DNA of 64,000 nucleotides, taken from assembly GCF_000745425.1 (NCBI RefSeq), contig NZ_KN050689.1:129955-193954 (forward strand), in the 5' to 3' direction. The notes under the pieces were generated by a model, which made no database searches, was not told the DNA's origin, and saw nothing but the letters and a program-made list of their open reading frames with translations. Origin of the DNA: Beijerinckia mobilis (GTDB taxonomy: Bacteria; Pseudomonadota; Alphaproteobacteria; Rhizobiales; Beijerinckiaceae). Positions 20,401-27,992 of the stretch are shown here, piece by piece. Each line of letters starts with the position of its first letter. Within the stretch, counting starts at the first letter, position 1. The translations under genes were made by a program, and so were the position numbers.

Positions 20401-20835
20401 GCCGCCGCCGCGCTCGGCAACGCTCCGGCGCTCTATCAAATCGACACCACCAAACCCGAGACACCGCGCGTGCGTCCGCTCGCCGGCGACATTGCCCGGC
20501 TGGTGCAGGGGCGGCTCACCAATCCGCGCTGGCTTCACGGTCAGATGCGCCATGGCTATCGCGGCGCAGCAGAAATCGCCCGCAGCGCCGATCATCTCTT
20601 CGCCATGGCGGTACTCTCCGATGCCGTGCCGCCGGAGGCTTTCGAGCGCCTGTTTGCGGCGCTTTGCCTTGATGACGAGATCCACGCCTTCCTCAAGCGC
20701 GAAAACCCCGATGCCGCGCGGGCGCTCGCCGATTGTTTCGAGGCGGCGCGGGCGCGGAATCTGTGGCAGAGCCGGCGCAACAGCGATTCCGCTTTGCTCG
20801 AAACCTTGCGCGCCAGCGCGGAGGGCTCCGCATGA
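17449..20835 (+). CDS. cobN: Cobaltochelatase large subunit CobN
   Basis: CobN is the substrate-binding subunit of the ATP-dependent CobNST chelatase that inserts cobalt into hydrogenobyrinic acid a,c-diamide in the aerobic pathway. The 1128-aa product aligns by eye with the CobN/Mg-chelatase H family: IIPDYPGKGGDKGGQTGHAVGLD, CHKYIAFHLFLRH, HGTLEWLPGK, YPFIVNNPGEAAQAKRR, GRNLYGIDPRAVPT and MDLWASATMRTGGDD. The start at 17449 (MHLLKIDSE) follows the cobW stop closely; the longer frame from 17326 only overlaps cobW. Its stop overlaps the cobG start. CobS and CobT are not in the window. Confidence 0.96.
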   Translation: MHLLKIDSETLDAGEAAIDLGQSPAEIVFLSFSDSDLALMSLAAEDQHAGAPSLRLASLAQLKHPFSIDLYREKVISKARFVLVRLLGGLDYWRYGVEELVAASRAHGFPLAIIPGDDRADPRLAEASTVAAADLDRILAYCQYGGLANQRALLAFIAARFLGRDVEYAKPEPIPVAGLFEPACHAPEASHGHILLIFYRSFLLCGDIETITAMARALASRKLAVTTIFVPSLKDQAARAFIHDLLAAIQFDVILNTTGFSARLDAGASILDAADAPVLQAFLGTAGEAAWRADPRGLKAADLAMNICLPEMDGRLITTLIGALAEQPFRTDLEFTPRLHAPIFSRIAHVAERAAAIVHLRRTPPEERRLACIIPDYPGKGGDKGGQTGHAVGLDTGRSLAAIATLLAGAGYRIGDVPEAAGLLRALAESDKVETGGLAIPLGIYEKHFAALPEAFREAVQVQWGAPQDDPALQNGVFRFKALRCGALLMAVQPERTTWQDQRQDRKSAYHDAGLAPCHKYIAFHLFLRHDEKIHALIACGTHGTLEWLPGKAAALTEECAPEVLTGPLPVIYPFIVNNPGEAAQAKRRLAACTIGHMTPPLTAAGSHGIALELEALLDEYSGAEWLDPKRAERIGETILRRVRESNFAAFAGLSSLSPNFPQQDIRSALQQLDACLCDMKELRIGDGLHVFAQGTEQRPDIDAALAAQCNIAEATGLLAALDGRFVQPGPGGAPSRGRRDVLPTGRNLYGIDPRAVPTPTAWEIGWNAAEALLERHAQDHGDWPRAIVMDLWASATMRTGGDDFAQALALIGVKPRWDAATGRVSGFDILPNAKLGRPRVDVTLRISGLFRDVFPMQIALFDQAIGALSRLEEDDNPFAGAASGSPLARIFGAAPGAYGLGLSRALAEDPHLLRKDLGALYLAATSHAYGCAGGQEKANEGEASKGFADRVAEADAFLHMQDQAEQDALDSDAVIDHIGGFAAAAAALGNAPALYQIDTTKPETPRVRPLAGDIARLVQGRLTNPRWLHGQMRHGYRGAAEIARSADHLFAMAVLSDAVPPEAFERLFAALCLDDEIHAFLKRENPDAARALADCFEAARARNLWQSRRNSDSALLETLRASAEGSA

Positions 20836-22175
20836 GCGCGCCCTTCAAAACGCCGGTGAAGGGCTGGTGCCCCGGCGCCCTACGGCCGATGCCAGCGGGT
20901 GACGGCCTGTTGCTGCGCCTGCGTCCGAAAGGATCGGCCGTTTCGATCGACGCGGCGCGGGCCATCGCGGCGGTCGCGGCGCATTGCGGGAATGGCGGCA
21001 TCGAATTGTCGATGCGCGGCAATCTACAATTGCGCGGTTTTGCGCCCGAAACCCTTCCCGAGGCGCTGGCACAACTGGCAAGACATGGCCTTCTCGATGC
21101 GACGGCCGAAGCCGAGGCGCGGCGCAACATCCTGATTTCCCCGCTCGCGGGGCTCACCACCGCGCCCGACATTCGCCCGCTGGAGGAGAAGCTTGGCTCC
21201 GCGCTTGCCGAGGCGCGGGACCTTGCCGCCCTGCCCGGCAAATTCGGCTTTCTCATCGATGATTGCAGCGCGCCGTCGCTCGCCGCCTGCCCGGCCGATA
21301 TCCGTTTCGATTATGATACTGACACGGGCCTTTTCTCCATCGGCATCGGCGGCGACGCGACCGAAGCGATCCGGCTCGGCACCTGCACCACCGATGCGCT
21401 GGTGCCTCTGGCGCTCGGCCTCGCCCGCGCCTTTCTGCGGCTTGCCGCTTTGCCCGATGCCGGACAGGCGGGGCGAATGCGCGGCCTGATCGACCATTAT
21501 GGCCCCGCACGGATTCTGCACTTGCTGCGACTGGGCGAAGGCGCACCGGTGCCATATGTTGCAACAGATCTTCGCGCATCGGTTACACCGCCCGTCGGTC
21601 GCTTCGACCTGACCCCATCGGCTCCGTCCCGCGCCAGCGCTTGTTTGGCCGCTGGCCTCCCTTTCGGGCGCTGCGACGCCGCCATGCTCGCGGGACTCGC
21701 CGAAGCAGCGGAGCGGGCAGGGGCCAGCGACATACGCCTGACACCCTGGCGTCTCGTGTTCCTAACTGGCCTTGAACCGGCGCGGCGCGATCACCTCGCC
21801 GAAGAACTCACCGATCTCGGCTTTATTCTTGATCCTGCCGATCCGCGCCTGCGCATTGCCGCCTGTTCCGGTGCGCCCGCCTGCGCCGAGGCCAGCACCC
21901 CGGTGCAGGACGATGCACAGGCGCTTTCAGCCCTGCTTTTGCACCGGCGCGCATCGGCAGGGGCTCCCGGCATTTTCCTTCATGTCTCGGGCTGCGCCAA
22001 AGGGTGCGCCCATGCCGCTCCAGCACCCTTGACGCTGGTCGCCCGCGCGGGCCTCTATGATCTGGTTCTCGAAGGCAAAGCCACAGACCATCCCGCCGCG
22101 CGCGGCTTGACCTTGACGCAAGTAGAGAGCCTCCTCGCGCGATCCTTTTCCCCCGAAACCGGAGCTTCCTCTTGA
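20832..22175 (+). CDS. cobG: Precorrin-3B synthase CobG
   Basis: CobG is an O2-dependent monooxygenase with a 4Fe-4S cluster that makes precorrin-3B, the step that defines the aerobic pathway. The 447-aa protein resembles nitrite/sulfite reductases: KGWCPGALRPMPAGDGLLLRLRP at the N-terminus, IELSMRGNLQLRG, and the cluster cysteines in CSGAPAC and CAKGC at about residues 355 and 395. Its ATG overlaps the cobN stop (ATGA). The longer frame from 20733 is within cobN and was rejected. Confidence 0.94.
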   Translation: MSAPFKTPVKGWCPGALRPMPAGDGLLLRLRPKGSAVSIDAARAIAAVAAHCGNGGIELSMRGNLQLRGFAPETLPEALAQLARHGLLDATAEAEARRNILISPLAGLTTAPDIRPLEEKLGSALAEARDLAALPGKFGFLIDDCSAPSLAACPADIRFDYDTDTGLFSIGIGGDATEAIRLGTCTTDALVPLALGLARAFLRLAALPDAGQAGRMRGLIDHYGPARILHLLRLGEGAPVPYVATDLRASVTPPVGRFDLTPSAPSRASACLAAGLPFGRCDAAMLAGLAEAAERAGASDIRLTPWRLVFLTGLEPARRDHLAEELTDLGFILDPADPRLRIAACSGAPACAEASTPVQDDAQALSALLLHRRASAGAPGIFLHVSGCAKGCAHAAPAPLTLVARAGLYDLVLEGKATDHPAARGLTLTQVESLLARSFSPETGASS

Positions 22176-22801
22176 GCGGCCTCGATTATCTTCGAGATGG
22201 CGCGGAAATCTACCGCCGCTCCTTCGCCACCATCCGCGCCGAGGCCGATCTCGCGCGTTTCTCCGCTGCCGAGGAACAGGTCGCGGTGCGCATCATCCAT
22301 GCCTGCGGCATGGTGGACATTACCGAAAACCTCGTCTTTTCCCCAGGAGCGGCGGAGGCCGGACGCGCCGCGCTCGCCGCCGGGGCGCCGATCCTCTGTG
22401 ATGCCAATATGGTCGCCTATGGCGTCACGCGCGCCCGTCTTCCCGCCCGCAACGAGGTTTTGTGCTTTCTCGGCGACGAGAAAGTGCCAGCGCTCGCGGA
22501 AGGTCTCGGAACGACACGCAGTGCCGCCGCGCTCGAACTCTGGCGCCCGCATCTGGCCGGAGCGCTCGTCGCCATCGGCAATGCGCCGACCGCACTCTTT
22601 CATCTCCTCGACATGCTGGCGGATGGCGCCCCCAAACCCGCCCTCATTCTCGGCATGCCGGTCGGCTTCGTCGGCGCGGCGGAATCGAAGGAGGCTCTGA
22701 TCGCCACCACTCCCGCGCCTTTCATCGCCGTCACCGGCCGCAAGGGCGGCAGCGCCATGACCGCCGCCGCGATCAATGCACTGGCGAGCACGCGCGAATG
22801 A
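22172..22801 (+). CDS. cobH: Precorrin-8X methylmutase CobH
   Basis: CobH moves the C11 methyl group to C12, turning precorrin-8X into hydrogenobyrinic acid. The 209-aa product has the typical features: YLRDGAEIYRRSFATIRAEADL, the catalytic-histidine segment VRIIHACGMVD, GAPILCDANMVAYGV, and the C-terminal MPVGFVGAAESKEAL. Translation appears to begin at TTG 22172, whose last bases overlap the cobG stop codon. Confidence 0.95.
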   Translation: MSGLDYLRDGAEIYRRSFATIRAEADLARFSAAEEQVAVRIIHACGMVDITENLVFSPGAAEAGRAALAAGAPILCDANMVAYGVTRARLPARNEVLCFLGDEKVPALAEGLGTTRSAAALELWRPHLAGALVAIGNAPTALFHLLDMLADGAPKPALILGMPVGFVGAAESKEALIATTPAPFIAVTGRKGGSAMTAAAINALASTRE

Positions 22802-23574
22802 GCGATGCCGTGAGCAACAGCACGGGTTCTTCCGCCAGCACGCCCACCGCTACGGGACGGCTCTACGGGCTCGGCCTCGGCCCCGGCGATCCCGATCTCA
22901 TCACCGTGAAGGCCGCGCGGCTTCTCGGGGAAGTGCCCGTCGTCGCCTATTTCACCAAGAAAGGCGCGCCCGGCAAGGCGCGCAAAATCCTTTCCGCCTG
23001 GCGTGATGCGGAAGCGCGGGAACTGCCGCTTATCTATCCGCTGACAACGGAAGTGCATTTCTGCGATCCCACCTATACGGCTGCCCTGCGCGGCTTTTAC
23101 GAGGATTCCGCTGAACGCCTCGCCGCAATTCTTTCCGCTGGCGAGGATGTCGCGCTCGTCAGCGAGGGCGATCCTCTATTTTATGGCTCCTTCATGCATC
23201 TGCACATCCGGTTGCGGGACCGTTTCCCCGTTACAATCGTGCCGGGCGTCAGCGGCATGGCGGGCGCCTGGAGCGCCGCCAGCCTGCCGATGACCTGGGG
23301 CGACGATGTGCTCGCCGTTTTGCCCGGCACGCTCGGCGCCGCCCTGCTCACGGAAAAGATCAAGGCGGCGGATGCCGCCGTCATCCTCAAGATCGGAGCC
23401 AATCTGCCGAAAATCCGCGAGGCCATCCGCGCCGCCGGCCGTCTCGGCGACGCACTTTATATCGAACATGCGACCATGCAGGATCAGGCGATGCAGCCGC
23501 TCGCCGACAGGAAAGAGGATTCGGCGCCCTATTTCTCGATGATCCTCATTCCCGGCCAGGGGCGGCGGCCATGA
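22798..23574 (+). CDS. cobI: Precorrin-2 C20-methyltransferase CobI
   Basis: CobI methylates precorrin-2 at C20 using S-adenosylmethionine. The 258-aa protein has the tetrapyrrole methylase fold signatures GLGLGPGDPDLITVKAARLL near residue 24, VALVSEGDPLFYGSF and TIVPGVSGMAGAWSAA. The ATG overlaps the cobH stop (ATGA), which rejects the longer frame starting at 22462. The first 20 residues are a low-complexity Ser/Thr-rich extension. Confidence 0.95.
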   Translation: MSDAVSNSTGSSASTPTATGRLYGLGLGPGDPDLITVKAARLLGEVPVVAYFTKKGAPGKARKILSAWRDAEARELPLIYPLTTEVHFCDPTYTAALRGFYEDSAERLAAILSAGEDVALVSEGDPLFYGSFMHLHIRLRDRFPVTIVPGVSGMAGAWSAASLPMTWGDDVLAVLPGTLGAALLTEKIKAADAAVILKIGANLPKIREAIRAAGRLGDALYIEHATMQDQAMQPLADRKEDSAPYFSMILIPGQGRRP

Positions 23575-24350
23575 TCGATTTCCCGGTTGATTTTCCGGAT
23601 GGCTCGCTGCGCATCATCGGCCTCGGGCCCGGCCCCGCCGAGTGGATGACGCCGGAAAGCACGGCACTTCTCGCCGCCGCGAGCGATCTTGTCGGCTACA
23701 AGCCCTATCTCGACCGCATCGCTCCCCAGCCCGGTCAAAGGCTGCATGCGAGCGACAATCGCGTCGAAATCGACCGCGCCCGTCATGCCCTTGCACTCGC
23801 CATGGAAGGCCGCCGCGTGGGTGTCGTCTCGGGCGGTGATCCCGGCATTTTCGCCATGGCCGCCGCCGTCTTCGAGGCGGTGGAACAGGGCGAACCCGGT
23901 TGGGCAGCGCTCGACATCAAGGTAACCCCCGGCCTTTCCGCCATGCAGGCCGCAGCCGCCCGCATCGGCGCGCCGCTCGGCCATGATTTCTGCGCCATTT
24001 CGCTGTCGGACAATCTGAAACCCTGGGCACTCATCGAGCGGCGGCTGCAAGCCGCCTGCGACGGCGATTTCGTAATCGCGCTCTATAATCCGGCCTCGAA
24101 GGCGCGGCCGCAGCCGATCCATGACGCCTTCACCCTTCTGCGCCGGGAGAAGGCGGGAGAGACGCCGGTGGCCTTCGCTCGCGCCATCGGCCGCAAGGAC
24201 GAATCCTTGGTGCTCACCACGCTCACCTCAGCCGATCCGGGCCTTGCCGATATGAGCACATTGGTGCTGATCGGTTCCAGCGCAACGCGGAGCCTCGTGC
24301 AGGCGGGAAGACCGCTTCTTTACACGCCGCGTTCCGTGAGGTCCGCCTGA
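23571..24350 (+). CDS. cobJ: Precorrin-3B C17-methyltransferase CobJ
   Basis: CobJ methylates C17 of precorrin-3B and contracts the ring to give precorrin-4. The 259-aa protein shows LRIIGLGPGPAEWMTPES, SDLVGYKPYLDRI, VGVVSGGDPGIFAMA, VTPGLSAMQAAAARIGAPLGHDF and FVIALYNPASKARP, all family hallmarks. It overlaps cobI by four bases. Its 3' end overlaps the oppositely oriented cobK by about 31 bases. Confidence 0.95.
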   Translation: MIDFPVDFPDGSLRIIGLGPGPAEWMTPESTALLAAASDLVGYKPYLDRIAPQPGQRLHASDNRVEIDRARHALALAMEGRRVGVVSGGDPGIFAMAAAVFEAVEQGEPGWAALDIKVTPGLSAMQAAAARIGAPLGHDFCAISLSDNLKPWALIERRLQAACDGDFVIALYNPASKARPQPIHDAFTLLRREKAGETPVAFARAIGRKDESLVLTTLTSADPGLADMSTLVLIGSSATRSLVQAGRPLLYTPRSVRSA

Positions 24351-25108
24351 TGATGCACCGCGATTTTTTCCCGATGCGCGTCGATGCAGGCGAGGACATC
24401 CTGCGGTGCATGCACCGTGATCGCCGTTTCAGTTCCGCTCGAAGGCCGCTCGACCATGACGACCGGCAAGCCCAGCGCACGCGCGGCGGCGATCTTGCCA
24501 TAGGTTGCCGCCCCCCCGGAATTCTTGGTGACGAGGCAATCGATGCGCTCCTCTTGCAGCAGCGCCTTTTCGCGCGCCGCATCATAAGGTCCGCGATCGT
24601 ACAGAAGGCGATGATCGGGCAGAGCGAGAGCCCCCGGAGGCTCGATGGTGCGGATCAGGTAGAAATGCTGTGGCGCGGTAGTAAAGGCCTCGACCTGCAG
24701 CCGGCCGATGGTGAGAAAAACGCGGCGCGGCGTTTCGCCGAGCGCTTTTGCGGCGGCCTGCATATCCGGTACGCGGATCCAGCGATCATTCGGCTCCTCC
24801 CGCCAGGGCGCGCGGGTGAGGACAATGAGCGGAATGGCGCAGGCGGCGGCGGCCGCGCTTGCATGCGCCGACATTTGCGCGGCGAAAGGATGCGTCGCAT
24901 CGACAAGAAGGTCGATGCCCTCCTGCTCAATATAGGCGGAAAGGCCCGCAACACCGCCGAAACCGCCGATACGAAAAGGGATCGGCGGGGCCACGGGAGC
25001 GCTGGTGCGCCCGGCAAGCGACAGAATCGGGGCGAGATCCGGCCGTGCCGCGAGACATTTCGCGAGCGCACTCGCCTCGCTGGTGCCGCCAAGAATGAGA
25101 AGCCGCAT
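24320..25108 (-). CDS. cobK: Precorrin-6A reductase CobK
   Basis: CobK reduces precorrin-6A to precorrin-6B (dihydroprecorrin-6x) with NADPH. The 262-aa product has LLILGGTSEASALAK at the N-terminus, LLVDATHPFAAQMSAHA, PRRVFLTIGRLQV, DRGPYDAAREKALL, and LVTKNSGGAATYGKIAAA. The start at 25108 follows GGAGCGG. It is the only cob gene here on the minus strand, convergent with cobJ and divergent from cobL, so it cannot be expressed from the riboswitch-controlled transcript. Confidence 0.94.
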   Translation of the reverse strand: MRLLILGGTSEASALAKCLAARPDLAPILSLAGRTSAPVAPPIPFRIGGFGGVAGLSAYIEQEGIDLLVDATHPFAAQMSAHASAAAAACAIPLIVLTRAPWREEPNDRWIRVPDMQAAAKALGETPRRVFLTIGRLQVEAFTTAPQHFYLIRTIEPPGALALPDHRLLYDRGPYDAAREKALLQEERIDCLVTKNSGGAATYGKIAAARALGLPVVMVERPSSGTETAITVHAPQDVLACIDAHREKIAVHHQADLTERGV

Positions 25109-25170
25109 AAATCCGCTCCGCTTGCCCACAAATCCGATAGCCGCCAGAGCACGATCAGGGAGCTTTGGGC

Positions 25171-26448
25171 ATGAGGCAGGCGGATGCCCCTTGCCGCACG
25201 GCTTCCGCCACTGTTTCGGCCCCCTGGCTCTCGCTGATCGGGATCGGCGAGGACGGCCGCGCCGGGCTTTCGCCCCATGCCGAGACCCTGCTCGCCCAAG
25301 CCCGTTTCATCATCGGCGGGGCGCGCCATCTGGCGCTTGCCGGCCCGCTCGATGCCGAAACCATGGTCTGGCCTTCACCGCTGGCCGATGCCATTCCCGT
25401 CATCGAGGCCCGCCGCCCCGGCCCCGTCTGCGTGCTCGCCTCGGGCGACCCGTTCTTTTACGGTGTCGGCACCCTGCTTTCCAGAGCCTTTGCACACGAG
25501 GACATGCTCTGCATCCCGGCGCCCTCCGCCTTCAGCCTTGCCGCCGCGCGGCTCGGCTGGTCACTGCAGGACTGCCGCCTCATCTCGCTGCATGGGCGCG
25601 CCTTCGAGCGCATTCTGCCGGAGCTACAGCCAGGGGCGAAAATCCTCTGCCTGACATGGGACGAAACCACCGCGCCCCGGCTTGCCGAAACGCTCGCCGC
25701 ACGAGGGCTTGGCCATTCCAGCATCATCGTGCTGGAAGCGCTCGGCGGTCCGCATGAGAGAATCACGGCCACGCGCGCCGCCGATTTCTCAACAGAAAGC
25801 TTCGCGCCGGGGGGCATCCATCCGCTCAATCTGGTCGCCCTTTCCATCGAGGCGGCGCCCGGCGCAATGATCCTGCCGCTCGGCACCGGCCGCACCGAAG
25901 CCTTCTTTGAAAATGATGGGCAGATCACCAAACGCGAGATTCGCGCCCCCGCGCTTGCGGCTCTGGCTCCGACTCGCGGCGCGCTTTTATGGGATATTGG
26001 CGCGGGCTCGGGCTCGATCGGCCTCGAATGGATGCTGCTCGATCCGGCGAATAAAGCCATCGCCATCGAGCCGCATGAGGCAAGAGCGGCACGCATCACC
26101 CGCAATGCACAGGCGCTCGGCGTGCCAGGGCTTGAAGTAGTGCAGAGCGCGGCGCCGGAGGCACTCGCCACTCTGCCCCAGCCCGATGCGATCTTCATCG
26201 GCGGCGGGGCCAGCCGTCCAGGCGTGATCGATACCGCCATCGCCGCTTTGCCACCGGGCGGCCGTCTTGTCATTCATGCCGTCACGCTCGAGACCGAAGC
26301 GGTGCTGTTTCGCTGTTTTCAAGAGCATGGCGGCGACCTTATCCGTCTTGCCGTCTCCCGCGCCGAGCCGCTCGGCACTTTCCACGCCTGGCGGCAGGCC
26401 TTGCCCGTGGTGCAATGGAGCTGGACCAAGCCATGGCAGACGGTATGA
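25171..26448 (+). CDS. cobL: Precorrin-6Y C5,15-methyltransferase (decarboxylating) CobL
   Basis: CobL carries two methyltransferase domains plus decarboxylation at C12. In the 425-aa protein, the N-terminal CbiE-like half shows LSLIGIGEDGRAGL, FIIGGARHLAL and VCVLASGDPFFYGVG. The CbiT-like half shows LLWDIGAGSGSIGLEWML, an SAM-binding loop, and AIFIGGGASRPGV. ATG 25171 is preferred to TTG 25165 because AGGGAG lies eight bases upstream. The 62-base space to cobK must hold divergent promoters or the cobL promoter alone. Confidence 0.95.
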   Translation: MRQADAPCRTASATVSAPWLSLIGIGEDGRAGLSPHAETLLAQARFIIGGARHLALAGPLDAETMVWPSPLADAIPVIEARRPGPVCVLASGDPFFYGVGTLLSRAFAHEDMLCIPAPSAFSLAAARLGWSLQDCRLISLHGRAFERILPELQPGAKILCLTWDETTAPRLAETLAARGLGHSSIIVLEALGGPHERITATRAADFSTESFAPGGIHPLNLVALSIEAAPGAMILPLGTGRTEAFFENDGQITKREIRAPALAALAPTRGALLWDIGAGSGSIGLEWMLLDPANKAIAIEPHEARAARITRNAQALGVPGLEVVQSAAPEALATLPQPDAIFIGGGASRPGVIDTAIAALPPGGRLVIHAVTLETEAVLFRCFQEHGGDLIRLAVSRAEPLGTFHAWRQALPVVQWSWTKPWQTV

Positions 26449-26870
26449 TCGCCATCGGCATCGGCTGTCGCATCGGCTGCCCGGCTGAAGACATTGCCGC
26501 CCTGGTGCGCGCCTGCCTCATTGGTGAAAACCGCAAGCCCATCGGCCTCTTCACCATCGCCGAAAAGGCCGGGGAAGCCGGCCTGATCGAGGCCGCCCAA
26601 AGGCTCGGCCTGCCGCTCACTTTTCTCGATCCTGCGCAACTCGCCGAGGTAGCACCCAAGGCGATTACCCGCTCGGCCCGCGTCGAGGCACTTTACGGCC
26701 TGCCTTCGATCGCCGAAACCGCCGCCCTTGCCGGAATTGGCCTTGCCGGAGCGGGTCTCGATGCGCACCTCCTTGGTCCGCGCATCGCGGAAGGCGGTGC
26801 GACCTGCGCGCTCGCCGCCGCTGCCAATGCGACGCAGGCAAATTCCTTCCCAGCCGAAAGCCAGTCATGA
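26415..26870 (+). CDS. cobE: Cobalamin biosynthesis protein CobE (CbiG C-terminal domain)
   Basis: A 151-aa protein matching the CobE/CbiG C-terminal family: [56 protein letters not shown] and GGATCALA. CobE is needed for cobalamin synthesis in pseudomonads, but its exact role is unclear. It overlaps the end of cobL by 34 bases with the ATG at 26415. The alternative ATG at 26433 lies within the same overlap. Confidence 0.9.
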   Translation: MELDQAMADGMIAIGIGCRIGCPAEDIAALVRACLIGENRKPIGLFTIAEKAGEAGLIEAAQRLGLPLTFLDPAQLAEVAPKAITRSARVEALYGLPSIAETAALAGIGLAGAGLDAHLLGPRIAEGGATCALAAAANATQANSFPAESQS

Positions 26871-27625
26871 CCGTCCATTTCATCGGCGCGGGTCCCGGCG
26901 CGCCCGATCTCATCACCTTGCGCGGGCGCGATCTCATCGCCGCCTCGCCGGTCTGCCTCTATGCCGGCTCGCTGGTGCCGCAGGCACTGCTCGATCATTG
27001 TCCGCCCGGTGCGCGCTGCATCGACACAGCGGCCCTCACCCTCGATCAGATCATCGAGGAATGCCTGCGCGCGACACAGGCGGGCCAGGATGTGGCGCGG
27101 CTCCATTCAGGCGACCTCTCCATCTGGAGCGCGCTTGGTGAGCAGATCCGGCGTCTGGAACAGGCGGGCATCGCCTATACGGTGACGCCGGGGGTACCAT
27201 CCTTCGCCGCCGCCTCGGCCCTGCTCGCGCGCGAACTCACCTTGCCGGAAGTCGCGCAATCCCTGGTCCTGACCCGCACCACTGGGCGCGCCTCCTCCAT
27301 GCCGCCGGAGGAAAAACTCGAAACCTTCGCCGCAACGCGGGCGACGCTCGCCATTCACCTTTCGATCCATGTGATAGAGGATGTCGTTGCCCGCCTCATA
27401 CCCTTTTACGGCGTGGATTGCCCGATCGCCCTCGTCTATCGCGCCTCCTGGCCGGACGAACAGGTGGTGCGCGGAACATTGGGCACGATCCTCGCCGAGG
27501 CCGCTGCCCGGCCGATGGAGCGCACCGCTTTGATCCTCGTCGGCCGCGTGCTGGCGCCAGAGGATTTCCGCGAAAGCGCGCTCTATGATCCAGACTACCG
27601 GCGGCGGTTTCGCGGCGGATTATAG
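26867..27625 (+). CDS. cobM: Precorrin-4 C11-methyltransferase CobM
   Basis: CobM methylates precorrin-4 at C11. The 252-aa protein begins [22 protein letters not shown] and contains [54 protein letters not shown] and [21 protein letters not shown], typical of this methyltransferase. It overlaps cobE by four bases and ends the cobLEM group. The next enzyme, CobF (C1-methylation/deacetylation), is not encoded in the window. Confidence 0.95.
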   Translation: MTVHFIGAGPGAPDLITLRGRDLIAASPVCLYAGSLVPQALLDHCPPGARCIDTAALTLDQIIEECLRATQAGQDVARLHSGDLSIWSALGEQIRRLEQAGIAYTVTPGVPSFAAASALLARELTLPEVAQSLVLTRTTGRASSMPPEEKLETFAATRATLAIHLSIHVIEDVVARLIPFYGVDCPIALVYRASWPDEQVVRGTLGTILAEAAARPMERTALILVGRVLAPEDFRESALYDPDYRRRFRGGL

Positions 27626-27992
27626 GGCAGGGCGGTGCACCAGCAGCAGCCATTCATTAAAAATCCTATAGAAACGTCATCCCGGCTTGCACCATGCCGA
27701 TGTTTGGCTTTTGATGGGCCAGCTTTTCGCACGTTCACGCCGCAAGGCCCGAACAAGCCTCGCCTGATAGACAATGTTTCGAAGGAATAGAGCGGCACAA
27801 TCCTGTAAGTCGTTGGAATGGGATGACTTGCAGGAACGGGCCCCAGAATTCCTGCGGAATTTGGATATAATCGCAGGCTTCGGCTGATCGGATGGGCCGC
27901 TGCAAATTTCCCGCATATCCAGCCGGTTATGTGGGATAGCACCAACCATCGGCCGTTCGGCAGGATACAACCGTCAGCGATCTCGGGTCTTG
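27626..27992. other. Intergenic region after the cob cluster
   Basis: About 370 bases with no recognisable gene, hairpin with T run, or repeat copy. It must hold the promoter for the downstream membrane protein gene, but no convincing -35/-10 pair was identified. Confidence 0.4.

Noticed and set aside
19675..20685. Minus-strand 336-codon frame
   Set aside because: Shadow of cobN.
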